Shown: positions 22,401 to 33,835 of the stretch, one piece after another
How positions within the stretch are numbered: position 1 is the first letter of the stretch
How the letters are laid out: each line of letters starts with the position of its first letter
NCBI GenBank assembly: GCA_029204225.1
Contig: CM055098.1
Coordinates: forward strand, 12,583,315-12,647,314
Origin: Diphasiastrum complanatum
Taxonomy: Eukaryota; Streptophyta; Lycopodiopsida; Lycopodiales; Lycopodiaceae
Reading direction: 5' to 3'
Length of the DNA: 64,000 nucleotides
The notes under the pieces: generated by a model
Database searches by the model: none
Told to the model about the DNA's origin: nothing
Seen by the model: the letters and a program-made list of their open reading frames with translations, nothing else
Translations under genes and position numbers: made by a program

Positions 22401-22957
22401 TACTTTTACTCATTTATGTAGATGACATCATCATTAGTGGAAATAGTGTTGATGGTATTGAAAAAATCAAGATAGATCTATCCTTAGAGTTCAAGATGGT
22501 AGATCTAGGGTGTCTTCACTTCATCTTAGGCATAGAAGTACTTAGAGGGTCTGATTTTATCTTTATAAGTCAAGTAAACTATGCTCAAAGTCTTTTGAAG
22601 AAGTTTAAGATGGAAGTATGCAAAAGTGTTGACACACCAATGGAGCAAGATGTAAAAGTGCCAAATGAAGATGATGAAAGATCCTTCATGGACATCACTT
22701 TGTTTAGGCAAATTATAGGTTCCTTAATGTGGATCACTATAACTAGACCAGATCTTAGCTTTAGTGTATGTAGGTTGAGCCAATCCATGCAAAATCCATT
22801 GAATATCCATTGGAAAAAGGCTAAGAGGATTCTAAGGTACATCTCGGGTACATTGGATTTTGGGATTCTATATAGAGGAGATGTGATTAACCTTCATGCC
22901 CCTTCTTCTTTGCTAGATCCACATCCTTCAATAATTGTAAGTTTTCAATACGAATAG
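19412..22957 (+). CDS. Ty1/copia gag-pol polyprotein, RNase H missing, chimeric tail
   Basis: One open frame of 1,181 codons from ATG at 19,412. It encodes Gag (NYSIWKVRM near residue 23), a CCHC knuckle CYYCSKVGHYASEC (residues about 256-269), the protease motif WWIDSGASSHM (Asp about 314), the integrase zinc region HKRLGHVN..CEACALSKAH (about 446-490), and integrase core Asp in HSDV (about 510), Asp in DNGGEF (573) and Glu in NGVAERRNR. Reverse transcriptase has GCKWVFKLKLN, DVSNAFLNGFLEEDIYMEQ and the catalytic YVDD (about 1002-1005), up to the RYISGTLDFGILY connection. RNase H should follow, but after codon about 1,157 the frame runs into antisense of a host-like gene, giving some 24 unrelated residues. 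No stop or frameshift occurs before that. The polyprotein would be cleaved to make particle, protease, integrase and RT; without RNase H it should be defective. Confidence 0.9.
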   Translation: MASINAYLLDTNERLNKTNYSIWKVRMKSIMIMQDLMEIVNGKEGEPIHPQEKAKYIKRCNVALHCIKMNVANELLREVGDCTSAQDAWETLQKVYESKNQTRMLALKNQIYRSYQKKGESAHTFVLRVKELNKELAFIGEPIKDEELVQLILNGLSFEFDNLVQGYAIMGKLPILEELQGTLMAEESRRSQMQERMDRLSIQGGDDQALFTKGKGKSKGKGSTFKKSTKLEDQEGPPKASPSTTKVKKDKSKVKCYYCSKVGHYASECFKRKQDQSQDNMSKEEEEESSHEDSLMMSIFSSTRFKGEDPWWIDSGASSHMTSKREFFSSLLSYDGPIKSIYTANDEACKIEGVGSIPLCLGSSKKINIEGVLYIPTITKNLLSVGQMVDNGFNVDFASNECFIKKKGKIVAKGTRLGKLYKLDAFVDTNDVMLAEKSKISTFTLWHKRLGHVNSGSMEAMIKEEYALGLPRSIGKEDKVCEACALSKAHKKVFPKSITKSSHPLELIHSDVHIASTKSNGGSSMFLTFIDDYSRYCWVFLLSFKSQVFDTFVKFKLFVEKHHNHSIKILRSDNGGEFISNEFKAFCEEEGIKKETSCPYTPQQNGVAERRNRTLCECSKALRLDACLPKSFWGESLVCANYLMNRVSCKAIEGKTPYEMLYGKKPNLNHLKVFGCICYVHVPLETRTKEDPSSTRGIMLGYASSSKGYKVYLPSLNKFVVSRDVIFDEHHMHMLEEGSSAPTIKKKMAEEQDLGFEEELMEEQAPNPPITPRRSSRAKVEPSRLTYQGKGQQVEGISSTSYALSSFEEPSNVEDALNSKEWYKAMLDEYDALIENETWLLVERPQRNVIGCKWVFKLKLNANGSVNKHKARLVAKGYAQERGIDYEETFAPVAKMVTIRLIIALASHFGWILCQMDVSNAFLNGFLEEDIYMEQPQGFIKHGMENKVCHLQRSIYGLKQASRSWNSRLHCYLISLSFVQSEYDPTLYIKFDDVGIVLLLIYVDDIIISGNSVDGIEKIKIDLSLEFKMVDLGCLHFILGIEVLRGSDFIFISQVNYAQSLLKKFKMEVCKSVDTPMEQDVKVPNEDDERSFMDITLFRQIIGSLMWITITRPDLSFSVCRLSQSMQNPLNIHWKKAKRILRYISGTLDFGILYRGDVINLHAPSSLLDPHPSIIVSFQYE

Positions 22958-23141
22958 ACTGTAAGATTGATTGCATTTGCTCTAGTTTTGATTTGATATT
23001 GATTGTTATCTTCTGTAATGATTCATTATTTTTTTTTAAGTTTTTCATTTTCTTCTAACGTCTTTTGGAGATGACAATCTCTATTCTGACAATAAGAGGA
23101 TATCCGAATTAACTCACCTTCTAGAAAGTGAACTTTATTCA
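22885..23141 (-). pseudogene. coiled-coil fragment, likely upstream part of the interrupted minus-strand gene
   Basis: The minus strand from about 23,141 reads MNKVHFLEGELIRIS, then KTLEENEKLKK. After a one-base slip in an A9 run (about 23,032-23,040) it continues KSKLEQMQSILQSIRIENLQ and LLKDVDLAKKKGHEG. The heptad-like Leu/Ile spacing indicates a coiled coil. It abuts the truncated 3' end of the Copia, as the coding exon at 17,918 abuts its 5' end, so both may be one gene split by the insertion. The link is an inference. Confidence 0.4.
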
Positions 23142-24103
23142 TATAAAGTTGTTTTCCATGGTTTTGCAATCTTTCACAATATCATAGTAATCCACTATGC
23201 CCATTGCATATCCATGTAACTAAATAAGTTATTGAAGAGAATGTGAGATGTGTCAAAGTGCTTGGATCTTGTGGATATAATGTTTCATCTATCTACAAAT
23301 CCAAGTTTTTTTTTTCCTTCTGCCCTGTAACGAAAACAATCCTCAACAGATATTCGAATTCTTTTGCCTCCTCTTCTCTGCTTCATGCTCCAATAACAAC
23401 TATTCTAATTAGGCAGTTAATCAGTTATCAAGCAATCTTGTAAATGTAAAGCTAGAATAATGCAAGATCTTTCAGTTGCTATAAATGTAAATGAGTGATT
23501 GAAGATATCATAAGTCATCATATGTCAAAGGATAATCAGACAGAGATCAAACGACCAGAACGGGTCTTTCAGTAGCTGACTCCTTAGAGTTAGTGATTAT
23601 ATAGAGAGAGATATATATTCAAAACTTTAGCAATTATTTTTGAATTTGTAAGTAGGATCACACGCTTATCAGTGCAATTGTATTGTGATCTGATCGTTGT
23701 TACTACAACTTTATTATACAGATTCGCTATTGTTCTACATCCTTTTGTATTCTTGTTGAATGATAATAACTCTCACTCCTCTTACACAAACATCATTATC
23801 AGAGAAATGTATGGCTATCTCTGACGCCTAAAATATTTTCTACATTCTCTTTTGAATCAGATTATCAGTACTAGAGGATTGCATGGCTGTCTCAAATGCC
23901 AAATCATTTCTACAATCTCTCTTTCACGGCAATCTAAGACTCCTACACTGATAATCTTATTCAACACAGAATAACAGCTCGTAAACTCCATTCTCTAAGT
24001 AATCCACAATCTTATTAATAGAAATTTTTGTTTCATTAGTTGACATCAATCCAAAATGTCAACAGATTTTAGCTGATAATTTCCATTTCTCCAACACACA
24101 AAG
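23142..24103 (+). repeat. probable LTR region of the following Copia, left edge not found
   Basis: The part before the primer site ends CTCCAACACACAAAG and contains a TATA-like TTATATAGAGAG at about 23,596. An LTR of perhaps 500-700 bp is expected to end here, but no terminal TG start could be fixed. No gene seen. Confidence 0.45.
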
Positions 24104-24115
24104 TGGTATCAGAGC
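24104..24115 (+). promoter_or_regulatory. primer-binding site (tRNA-iMet type)
   Basis: TGGTATCAGAGC, 112 bp upstream of the gag ATG at 24,227. Confidence 0.9.
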
Positions 24116-24226
24116 ATCTGGTTTATTGAATTACTAGAGTCTAGGACTTATAATAGAACTTAATACGTTCTAGTTCTATAGAGCTGGTTCATTCAGTTTG
24201 TGTTTTATCTCTGCTACTCGATTACA

Positions 24227-26757
24227 ATGGAAGGTTCAATCTCAGAGATCTGCTTGATCAACAAATTCAACGGAGATAACTTCCACATGTGGAAGTTTAA
24301 GATGGGGATGATCTTGATCGAGAAGGATATTTGGGGATACGTAAATAGTTCAATAGCCAAATCAATAGAACCTAAACTGCTTCCAGCATGGGAAACAAAG
24401 GATGGCAAAGCACTTGCCATTGTATTCCTGAATATGAAGGACACTCAAATTGCTCTTGTATCAAACAACACCACCTCCAAAAAAGCGTGGGACATCCTTA
24501 CAAGTATTTATGAGACTGCAGATGTATCGACTCACCTCTTCCTGAGGAAGAAGGTCCTCACAGTCAAAATGAGCAAAGGCACCTCAGTCAGTGATCATCT
24601 AAACGAGTTCAAACTGTTGCTGAATCAACTTGCTACCATAGGTTCTCCTATATTAGAAGAAGACTCAACAATGTCTCTTCTCGCCAGTCTTTCATCCTCC
24701 TATGACAACCTAGTATTGCTTTTGAGCAATACCCCTGCACTATCTCTCCAGAAGCTGGCAGCAAGTCTATTGCAGGAAGAAGTCAGGAGAAAAAGCTTTT
24801 CAACAACGAGTACCAAGTCAATGGCATTGTACTCTACTAAGCATCAGTCCAAAAAGAAGAACTTCAAGGACAAGAAGACAAAGGCAGAGCAGACAAATTC
24901 AATGCAACAATCACAGCAGCAGCATAGTCATCAACAACAATCATCAAGACCAAACTCTTTTGCAGATATTGCAAAAGATCAGACCACGACATTAAGGATT
25001 GTCACATCTTCAAGCACAATGAAATGAGAAAGAAGATGCAGCAACACCAAGATGGAGGTTCCAACTCTATCAAAAATTCCCAAGAGGATGACAAGGTACT
25101 GATGGTACAAGACCAACTAAGTAGAGATACCTATCAATGGTATCTTGATTCAGGTGCTTCATAGCACATGACACCATGTAAGAACCTGTTTTCTACTCTC
25201 ACAACAACAAATTCAAAGTACATTTTCTTCGGCGACTCAAGTTCACACAAAGTCCTGATCAAGGCTATAGAGCTTTGTTTACTACTAGTCAATGTACTAT
25301 TATTGATGGGAATTCCAATGAAATCCTCTCTGCACACAGAGAAAAAAATTTATAGATTCTGAGTCACAATTATGCACTTTCTGTGAGTAGTACAGATGCT
25401 CATGTTTAGCATCAAAGACTAGGTCACTTAGACATGCATTCAGTCTTGTACATGTATCATAACAAAATGGTCAAGGATATGAATATCAATGTTGTTTCTA
25501 TAGCTAATCAGACTGTCTGTGAAATTTGTTTACTAGGGAGACAAGCTAGAACTAGATTTCCAAGAGGACAGGCCAGGAGAGCGAAGTCCATTCTGTCACT
25601 GATTCACAATGACCTATGTGGTCCTATGAGCGTACCTTCATTGGGTCAAGCTCTATATTTTATTACATTCATTGATGACTACTCCTAATTTACTAGAGTC
25701 ATGGTCATAAAGAACAAGTCAGAAGCGTTCAATTTCTTTAAAGAATTCAAGCAATATGCTAAGAATCAAACTGGTCAGAGAATCAAGGCCCTATGGTCTG
25801 ATTCAGGGGAGAGTACTTATCAAATGAAATGGCGGACTACCTTTCATCATGTGGCGTGCACCATCAGTTCACAACCAGCTGCACTCCACAACAGAATCAC
25901 ATAGCTGAGCAAAAGAACCGCACACTATTGGAAGCTGCACGATCCATGACTATCAATGCTCAATTACCCCAGAACTTTTGGGCATAAGCAATTTCTACAG
26001 CCTGCTATCTGTAAAATTATTCCAACACTAAGGTAGCCGATTCCAGGACACCATTTGAAGTCTACTATGGCTAAAAACCAAGTCTGAAACACTTACGTGT
26101 ATTTGGATGTCTCTGCTATGCTCAAATTCCTTCTGATCTGAGAAAGAAATTAGACCAATAAGTTGTAAGTATATCCATTTTGGCTATTCAACATCGCAAA
26201 AGGCATATTGTATCTACGATGTTGATATAGGTCAGATCTCAGTCAGCCGTGATGTTGTCTTTCTTGAAGACAAATTCTATGATTTTAAACCGAAGCAGCC
26301 AATACAAGAGTCTGTCACAATAGCTCCATTCTCCATCAATAGGCATTGACCTACAAATGTTCAAGTGCGGGAGTTTGTCCCAACAACTCCACTCACCATC
26401 GATGGGCTTAGACCCATGACTGTTCAACCACAAGCTGAAGCTATCCCAATCATGTATCTAGGAGAAACATCCACTCAAGCACTTGCAGTTTGAAGGTCTG
26501 CAAGACAACGACAGCAACCTGATTGTTTTGTCCCTCAGATGTTCATCAGTCATGGTGAACCTGCCACTGTTGCATAAGCACTGTCAATGCCCAATGTAGA
26601 TGAATGGAAAGCTGTCATGGATTTTGAGTACCATTCCTTGATGAAGAACAAGACCTGGAGTTTTGTCAATCCTCCTGAAGTATAAAACCTATTGACTCGA
26701 AATGGATCTTCAAGCTAAAGCTTAAGCCAGATGGATCAATATCCAAATGGAAAGAGT
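24227..26757 (+). pseudogene. Ty1/copia gag, protease, integrase and start of RT (decayed)
   Basis: Gag is open for about 265 codons from ATG 24,227 (FNGDNFHMWKFKMGMILIEK, a Gln-rich tail). The CCHC knuckle follows in another frame (CRYCKRSDHDIKDC at about 24,966), so a frameshift separates it from Gag. Protease remnants (YLDSGAS near 25,140), the integrase zinc region (CEICLLGRQARTRFPRGQ) and core (IHNDLCGP, TFIDDYS) follow with stops and shifts, then the post-integrase region (LRVFGCLCYAQIP, about 26,093) and the first RT block (DSKWIFKLKLKPDGSISKW) to 26,757. There it meets a minus-strand Copia integrase without any LTR between. Inactive. Confidence 0.85.
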
Positions 26758-28544
26758 AAATTGTCTCTTGATTCCATGATCCTTGCAAAAAGCTTCAAAA
26801 TCACTGATTTGTATCTTAGCACTTTGATTCATGCATCCAATTGGTTCTCCAACAAAGCCTTGAATTCTTTAAAGCATGCAAATGTGTCCGATTTGCTTTC
26901 ACACGTCTTCCTGGAGTTGTCATCCATGAATGTCATAAAATAATAGGATCCCCCTAATGACGGCCTTCTTTGGGTGCAAAAATCACTATGTATAAACTCA
27001 AGTGCCTTCTTTACCCTTGTTGCTCCACTCTTCTTGAATTTCTCCGTGTCATGTTTCGCCATCACGAGATCTTCACATATTGAGCGTTGCTCATCTTGCA
27101 ATGCTAGTAATCCACTTACCATCTTCAATTTATCCATCAAGCATAGGCCCCCATAGTTCAGATGGCCCATCCTACAATTCGACAATTCTGAGATGCAATC
27201 AATGAAGCTAAACTGCACTCTCCAGGCTTGGCCGCATCTAGCTTAAAAAGACCACAATTGTTGTTACTTGGGAGAAGCCCTTTTTATTCACTAACTTGAC
27301 TATTAGGCCTTGCGACATCTAATTCCCGCAAAAAGTCCCAAAGTCCTTTTACTAACTTCTGTTTGATCCATATCCTTCATCAAGCAACCATCTTGGACAA
27401 ACTCAACCTCTAAGCATTGATTTGCCATGACCCCAAAAAAAGACAAGCCCTTCATAAGTCCTAGCATGTAAAGCACATTGGAGATGGCCTTTACCTTACC
27501 ATCAAGAAATTGCATTGGCACATTGAGCCCTTGAATTTGGCACTCTTGTCCATTAGCTTGTGTGATCTTTTTCCCATCATGGATTGGTGAGGAGTTTTCA
27601 AGCCAATCATGTTTCCAGGGCATGTGCCTAGTAGCACTTGAGTCAATGAACTACCTCATGCCATTGCCAATTTGTGATGACAATGATGATAAGAACACAT
27701 TGGTTTCATTCTCCTCTACATCATCTTTGGCTATGTGGCCCTCTTGCTTCACTTTACCTTGCTTGATATTTGCCTTCTGTTTATAATGGTCTCTCACCCG
27801 GTGACCTAGCTTGTGGCATTAGTGGCATTTACCCTCATTCTTCTTGGATTTCGATGATGAATATCCCTCGTCCTCATTGTCCTTGCCCTTCTTAGAAATA
27901 GGCTTCCAACCCTTTTGTTTGCCTTTGGTCACCAATGTCTGATCTTCTTGATGGCATGCCTCAATTTTACCACCTCATGCCTCTGCTCTTCCTATAAAAG
28001 AATCTTGTGCGGGCCTTCAAAGGTGGGCCCATCTCTCATCTTGATGCAATGCCACTCATAAATATTTGCATTCCTTCAAATACGCCACTCATGGCCATGT
28101 GGACAAGTTTAACATCTCTGATGGGCTCTCCAATGACGATTAACTCATCTCTCAGATCCTAGTGAAGTAGAATCCTACACTCTCATTGTCTTCGATTTGT
28201 ATGGCATTTAGTCTTCAAAAATATCATGCAAGATGGATTCACAATTTGATATTGGGCTCTCAATGCTTTCCAGGCACCTCTAGCCATAACCACATCACAC
28301 ATGTGGGTGATTACATGGCCTTTCACCAATAGGTTGATCAAGGACAATCCCCTTTGCGCCCTCTTGTCTTAGGCCTTCATATCAACTAGAGTGGTGTTCG
28401 GCCTCAATTCAACACCTATCACGATGTCCCAGAGCTCCTTCTCCATGAGAATGCTCTTCATTTTGAGTTTCCAAATACTATAGTTGGGGATACACTATCC
28501 AACTTACTAGCTTCTCCCAAAACTGACTCATTCTTGTTAGCCAT
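26758..28544 (-). pseudogene. Ty1/copia gag, protease, integrase start (minus strand, decayed)
   Basis: Gag begins at ATG 28,544 (MANKNESVLGEASKLD) with stops and shifts through about 27,960. A CCHC-like knuckle lies near 27,800-27,830 and a protease-like segment at 27,640-27,620. Gag-pre-integrase then integrase are at 27,218-26,829 (MGHLNYGGLCLMDKLKMVS, HSDFCTQRRPSLGGSYYF, TFMDDNSRK) and continue to a segment like DFEAFCKDHGIKRQFT at 26,758. RT and RNase H are absent at the tail-to-tail junction. Some frames exceed 100 codons, yet several stops mark it as dead. Confidence 0.8.
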
Positions 28545-28553
28545 CTCTAAATT

Positions 28554-28663
28554 GCTTAAAAATGCACATGTAGGCTAAAAAGAGTGTTTCGAATACAATG
28601 GCGACGTTGCTTAAAAATGCACATGTAGGCTAAAAAGAGTGTTTCGAATACAATGGCAATGTC
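28554..28663. repeat. 55-bp direct tandem duplication
   Basis: Units 28,554-28,608 and 28,609-28,663 both start GCTTAAAAATGCACATGTAG and end in CAATGGC(G/A)A(C/T)GT(T/C); they differ at about three positions. It lies just upstream of the minus-strand gag start. Confidence 0.9.
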
Positions 28664-29418
<755 letters not shown>

Positions 29419-31333
29419 ATAGCACCTCACAAAGTGCTTCCAAGACAAGACAATAACAGATTGCTCTTCAACACATTGTATATTCACACTAATGATGAAA
29501 ATACAAGAGAATTATTGATACTGTTCTCTAAGACCAAGAGAGAGAAAGTAGCCACCAAAAAATCAACAAGTGACCTCAAAACAACAAGTTAATCATTGCT
29601 TATTTTCAACTTCTGAGTCCTCAAAGATTATGTCTATGAGTTACCATATGAGCTTCTACCTAGGATTTTGTATCTGAAGTATACAACTCCATCTACGAAT
29701 TACCTTATGAGCTCCTGCCAATTCTAGGAACTCATATCTCCTTTATGAGTTGCCATGTGAGCTCTAGAAACTCCATCATCATGGCAAAATAGTCTATCAG
29801 AACAATTATGAAACGTATAGAAAAAACTTCATGATTAACTCACTACCTACAACATTAGGGATTCTATCATAATTAGTTAATGACTAGAATCAGCAAGATG
29901 GATGAAGATTTAAGAACTATGTATATAGCACAAATAGTCCAAAATCAAAAGAGAATAGATCATTGCTAAAGGTCACCCAAAGAGAGCAATAGCATATGTA
30001 CAACAATAACATACCATGCACACATATTTTCAATCTCATATCCTCAGTTGTTTTGTTTAACTACATTAGCTTTTTCAAAACACATTTTTCCACTGCATCT
30101 TTGTTTTGTGGTTGGTTGAGTTTTGAAGCATTTTATTAGTTAAGATTGCTTGTACTAAATTCCATAAAAAGCTCATCTCCAAAATATTTTTTCGTCGAGT
30201 ACGTTGTCAAAAATTTGGAGGCTACATTTCTTACTTATGTTATATCTAATTTTGAAAGAGTAATTTCCAATTTCTTCCATGGTAGGTGTATCTAGGATAC
30301 TCGTGCTCCAATCTTAACAAAGCCATTAATATGTGGTTGTACAATGTATGTATTGTACATAATATTGAAGTTGCACTAGTGCAATATTTAAGATTTTGAG
30401 TTACAAAAGAACATGAAAAACAGAAAATTTTGAGTGAGCCACTTCTAGTTTTTTTAAGTTTTTTATTGGATATCCCTTTATGCAATTGAGTCTCTAACCT
30501 CGAGGAGAGAAAAGGATTCTTCAATTAATTAGTGGAGTGGGGCGACATGAAACTCTTAAATTTGATATTGGTATTTTATGTCCTTATTTGTGGATCAATC
30601 TAATGTACTCATGATCTCATTTGTTTTGGGGGGTGGAAGGCCTCGGTCCAAGGGCCTTCCTTGGAGGGAGGGTCCTTGCCTGAGGGCGAGAGCCCGAGGG
30701 TAGGGCACTGCGACCTGCATGGAAGGCCCGAGGCCCACGGGCCTTCAACGATGTAATGCCATTTCTGAAATATTGGACAGAATCAGTGATTATTTAAGGA
30801 TGAGAATTCTATACAAAAGTAGTGGTTATTTCACTTGCAAGCAAATTCCACCTCTCGAGGTGCATAAAAAATACAAAGAAAAAATTTACATGGGACTTAA
30901 TTGGAATGAATTCATGACCTAGATGCAAGGAAACAAGTTCCTCCTCAATTCACTACTAATTGATGGTTAACGTTTGTACATTATATCATCACTGAGAGTG
31001 AAAAGCCTTTACAAGTTGTTAGGTCTTTTCCTAATCTATTTAATGCAAAAGTTTTCTTCCAAGAATATGCTCTATTGAAGTAGATTTGACACCTCACACC
31101 ATAATAGGGATAATGAGCCCCATAACATTGGCAATAAATCTATTGATATAAGGAATAAAAAATATTTTGATTTGGATTGGGGATCTTCTTTACTTGAGTG
31201 TGATCTAAGTAATTGATGTTAATTAAAGGTTTTGATAACCTTTTTTAATGCAAGAACAACAAAAAATGTCTCATGATCACATCCATTTTTTCTCAACATT
31301 TACTCATCAATCTCATCAACAACCGCGTGCTCA

Positions 31334-31335
<2 letters not shown>
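29419..31335. other. no gene recognised; weak repeats
   Basis: AT-rich. A loose ~55-bp repeat with TATGAGTTACCATATGAGCT-like blocks occurs at about 29,632, 29,693 and 29,741. A GC-rich patch is annotated at 30,628-30,752. Confidence 0.5.
30628..30752. repeat. GC-rich segment with inverted repeats
   Basis: GGAAGGCC and GGGCCTTCC recur in inverted pairs (about 30,635-30,662 and 30,721-30,747) in otherwise AT-rich DNA, so strong hairpins are possible. Origin unknown; perhaps a transposon relic. Confidence 0.6.

Positions 31336-31386
<51 letters not shown>
31336..31386. repeat. (CT)n microsatellite
   Basis: 51 bp of uninterrupted CT. Confidence 0.98.
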
Positions 31387-31387
<1 letters not shown>

Positions 31388-31899
31388 GCGCATGGGGTTT
31401 GATGATACGAATGCTTCAGTTCATACAAGGAGATTAATAGTAGATTTTCATCCGGATTCTAAAGTGCACACAATCTTGGACTTTAGTCAGGTTGATGCCA
31501 TTTATAGATATCACATGAAAGACCAGAATATGGGTGTGGGCTTAGTAACTAACTGATAGCTCGGATTCGAGAGCTTATCTTCAGATTGAGGAATCATGAT
31601 TCTTTGACTGCGTTCTTTCAGCGATGAAGCTGGTTAGAATCATTAGGTGGAAAGTGGTTGAAGCTTGATACCTGCGTCTAGTAAAATGACTTGTCTCATG
31701 ATTGGAAGTGCAGTGCTGTAATGCGGCACATTGACTCCAATTGAAGTTTCCTGATATAGAGCATTCAAAGATGTCGCTTCGAAAAGCAGTGTATTATCAT
31801 ACAACGGTACAAGCTTAATCTCCACCCACTTATTTGTAGTTTTTAAATCTACATGTCATCTAAGACAAAATTCAAATTTATCAACTCTTGCCGTATTGG

Positions 31900-31931
31900 A
31901 TATATATTATAAACAGATCTAGTGTATAAAA
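31900..31931 (+). promoter_or_regulatory. candidate core promoter of the peroxidase gene
   Basis: Two TATA-like motifs, TATATATTATAAA (about 31,900) and TATAAAAA (about 31,924), lie 110-140 bp upstream of the first ATG at 32,042. Inferred from position and sequence only. Confidence 0.45.
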
Positions 31932-32041
31932 ACCGATACCTATCGGAAGAATACTAGTGTTCTGCCGTTGATGTTGTACAACATAATTCAAGCTGTGAGA
32001 GCTGGCTGTTCTTGATTGACATCTTCTTTCTTACTCCAACT

Positions 32042-33835
32042 ATGCAGATCCGCAGTTGTGTGCCGTTGTGGCTGGTGTTGCTTCTAGCAATTCCTATTGC
32101 TGATTGTACTCATCTCCCAACACCCCTAACTGATTCCCCTGATCTCCCAATACCCGTGACAGGCCTGTCATATGGGTTCTACCGCAAGTCATGTCCAAAA
32201 GCCGAGCACACCGTAAAAAAGATTATGAAGTTTTTCTTGACAGCAAATGTATCGCAAGCAGCTGGAGTGATCCGTCTTCTCTTTCATGATTGCTTTGTCC
32301 AGGTAAGTATGGCTAATAAATTATGCGACGGGGCATCAACGTGATTCTGAATCTTCACAGCTCAAACGCAATATCTGAGAAATTCCAGCTTAAAATACAA
32401 CTCTAACATGATCTACTATCATTCGTGAGCATTTCGGTCTCTAAATCAATGTCAACTGATGAGTTAAGGAACAATTTGCTTATGAAGTGTAAGCCTCTAC
32501 TTTTCTGTTGTTTTGCATTGGCAGGGTTGTGACGGGTCGATCCTTATTAATGACCCACAGGGAGAGCAGGCAGGAACTCCAAATCAAACACTTAGACCTT
32601 CAGCATTTGCGATCATTGACCAGATCAAAGCAGAATTGGAATCAATCTGTCCTAATACGGTGTCATGTGCAGATGTGTTGGCATTAGCTGCACGTGAGGC
32701 TATTAGACAGGTATGCACCCATATTTCTCTTTGAACTCAATCATACTATGTGAGTTCAACCTTCCTTGTAGGGAAAGACATGAGTAGCTCTGAGAATGGC
32801 TGTCACTTGTCATGTGCGAACCTTCAGGCCCATGGAAAACGTTTCGAGATTCCAACAGGAAGACGTGACAGCTTAAACTTTGCAAACAATGAAACGGTAC
32901 TTAAAAACGTGCCAGCCCCAACATTCAACTCATCGCAGCTTCTTTCGTCGTTCAGCTCCAAAGGCCTTAAAGCCAGAGACTTGGTTGCTCTTTCAGGTAT
33001 TTTTTACTGCATTGCTTCTTTGTGATTGTCGATTGCTGTACAAATTACGTAGATTAAATTCCTAGACTACTTTTATTTTGTCCTGTAGTTCTAGAGTGGC
33101 TGATAGAACTGCAGACTTGCACTTGATACTATATTTTTAGCAAACATAGATGGCATGAAACATAACTGCACTGTGCAGGCAAATCATGCGAAGAGAACGA
33201 CGAAGATACAGTGACGAGAAAATAAACTTTTGCATGTAGATCACGAGAATACTAGAAAAAAACGTAATCTATTAGATCCTGGAACACGATAATTTTTCAG
33301 GTTCAGTGTTCACACAACGTAATAAAGTACCTATTTAATATGTTTGCAAATTAATTGTGCAGGAGCACATACCGTAGGACTTGCACACTGCAGTTCATTC
33401 AGCGATCGACTAAGTCCCATTGATCCCATGCTCAACGCTGAATTTGCTGAATCGCTAATCCAAACGTGCCCAATTCATTCATCGATAAATGTTGCTATCA
33501 ACATGGACATGCTAACTCCCGACAAATTCGACAACAAGTACTTTGATAACTTAGTGAATGGGAAGGTGCTCTTTGACTCAGATGCTACGCTACTGAGTGA
33601 CAGTCGTACACACCCAATCGTGGAAGATCTCAGGGCTAAAGAGCATGAATTCCTGAGCCACTTTGCCATCTCATTCATCAAAATGAGCATGGTCGAAGTT
33701 TTAACTGGAAGTCAAGGCAATATTCGCAAAGTATGCTCGGTTCTGAACTGCAACACTAGTAATTCTGCTTCGACTACAAGGGACAGCTACGTAGCAGCAG
33801 ATATAGATGCTCCCTCTTCCTATGCTTCCATGTAG
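32042..33835 (+). CDS. class III (secretory) peroxidase, four exons
   Basis: Exons: 32,042-32,302, 32,525-32,710, 32,828-32,996 and 33,363-33,835, all with GT-AG borders; they join to 362 codons with no stop. The start is the ATG in front of a signal peptide (MQIRSCVPLWLVLLLAIPIA); the frame is open slightly upstream but without ATG. A Pro-rich spacer precedes YGFYRKSCPKAE. Distal heme residues are R78 and H82 in RLLFHDCFVQGCDGSI. NTVSCADVLALAARE and IPTGRRDS follow; proximal H208 is in SGAHTVGLAHC, and later DNKYFDNLVNGK and LLSDSRT. Length and three introns match the family. The enzyme would be exported to the cell wall, oxidising phenolics with H2O2 or shaping reactive oxygen. It is the only intact host gene here, flanked by retroelements. 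Substrate and expression cannot be told. The C-terminal extension is Ser/Asp/Ala-rich. Confidence 0.93.

Larger units (their letters stand above)
17919..22884 (+). mobile_element. Ty1/copia retrotransposon, 3'-truncated, with intact coding region
   Basis: The parts in order are 5' LTR (17,919-18,600), primer site (18,601-18,612), leader, and a gag-protease-integrase-RT frame from 19,412. The element stops near 22,884 just before RNase H, so RNase H, polypurine tract and 3' LTR are deleted and no target duplication can be read. It lies inside an unrecognised minus-strand gene. The unbroken frame suggests it is the youngest element in the window, but it cannot transpose on its own without the missing parts. 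Confidence 0.85.

Noticed and set aside
32012-32041. Extension of the peroxidase upstream of the ATG
   Set aside because: The frame is open but has no ATG there; the ATG at 32,042 gives a normal signal peptide.
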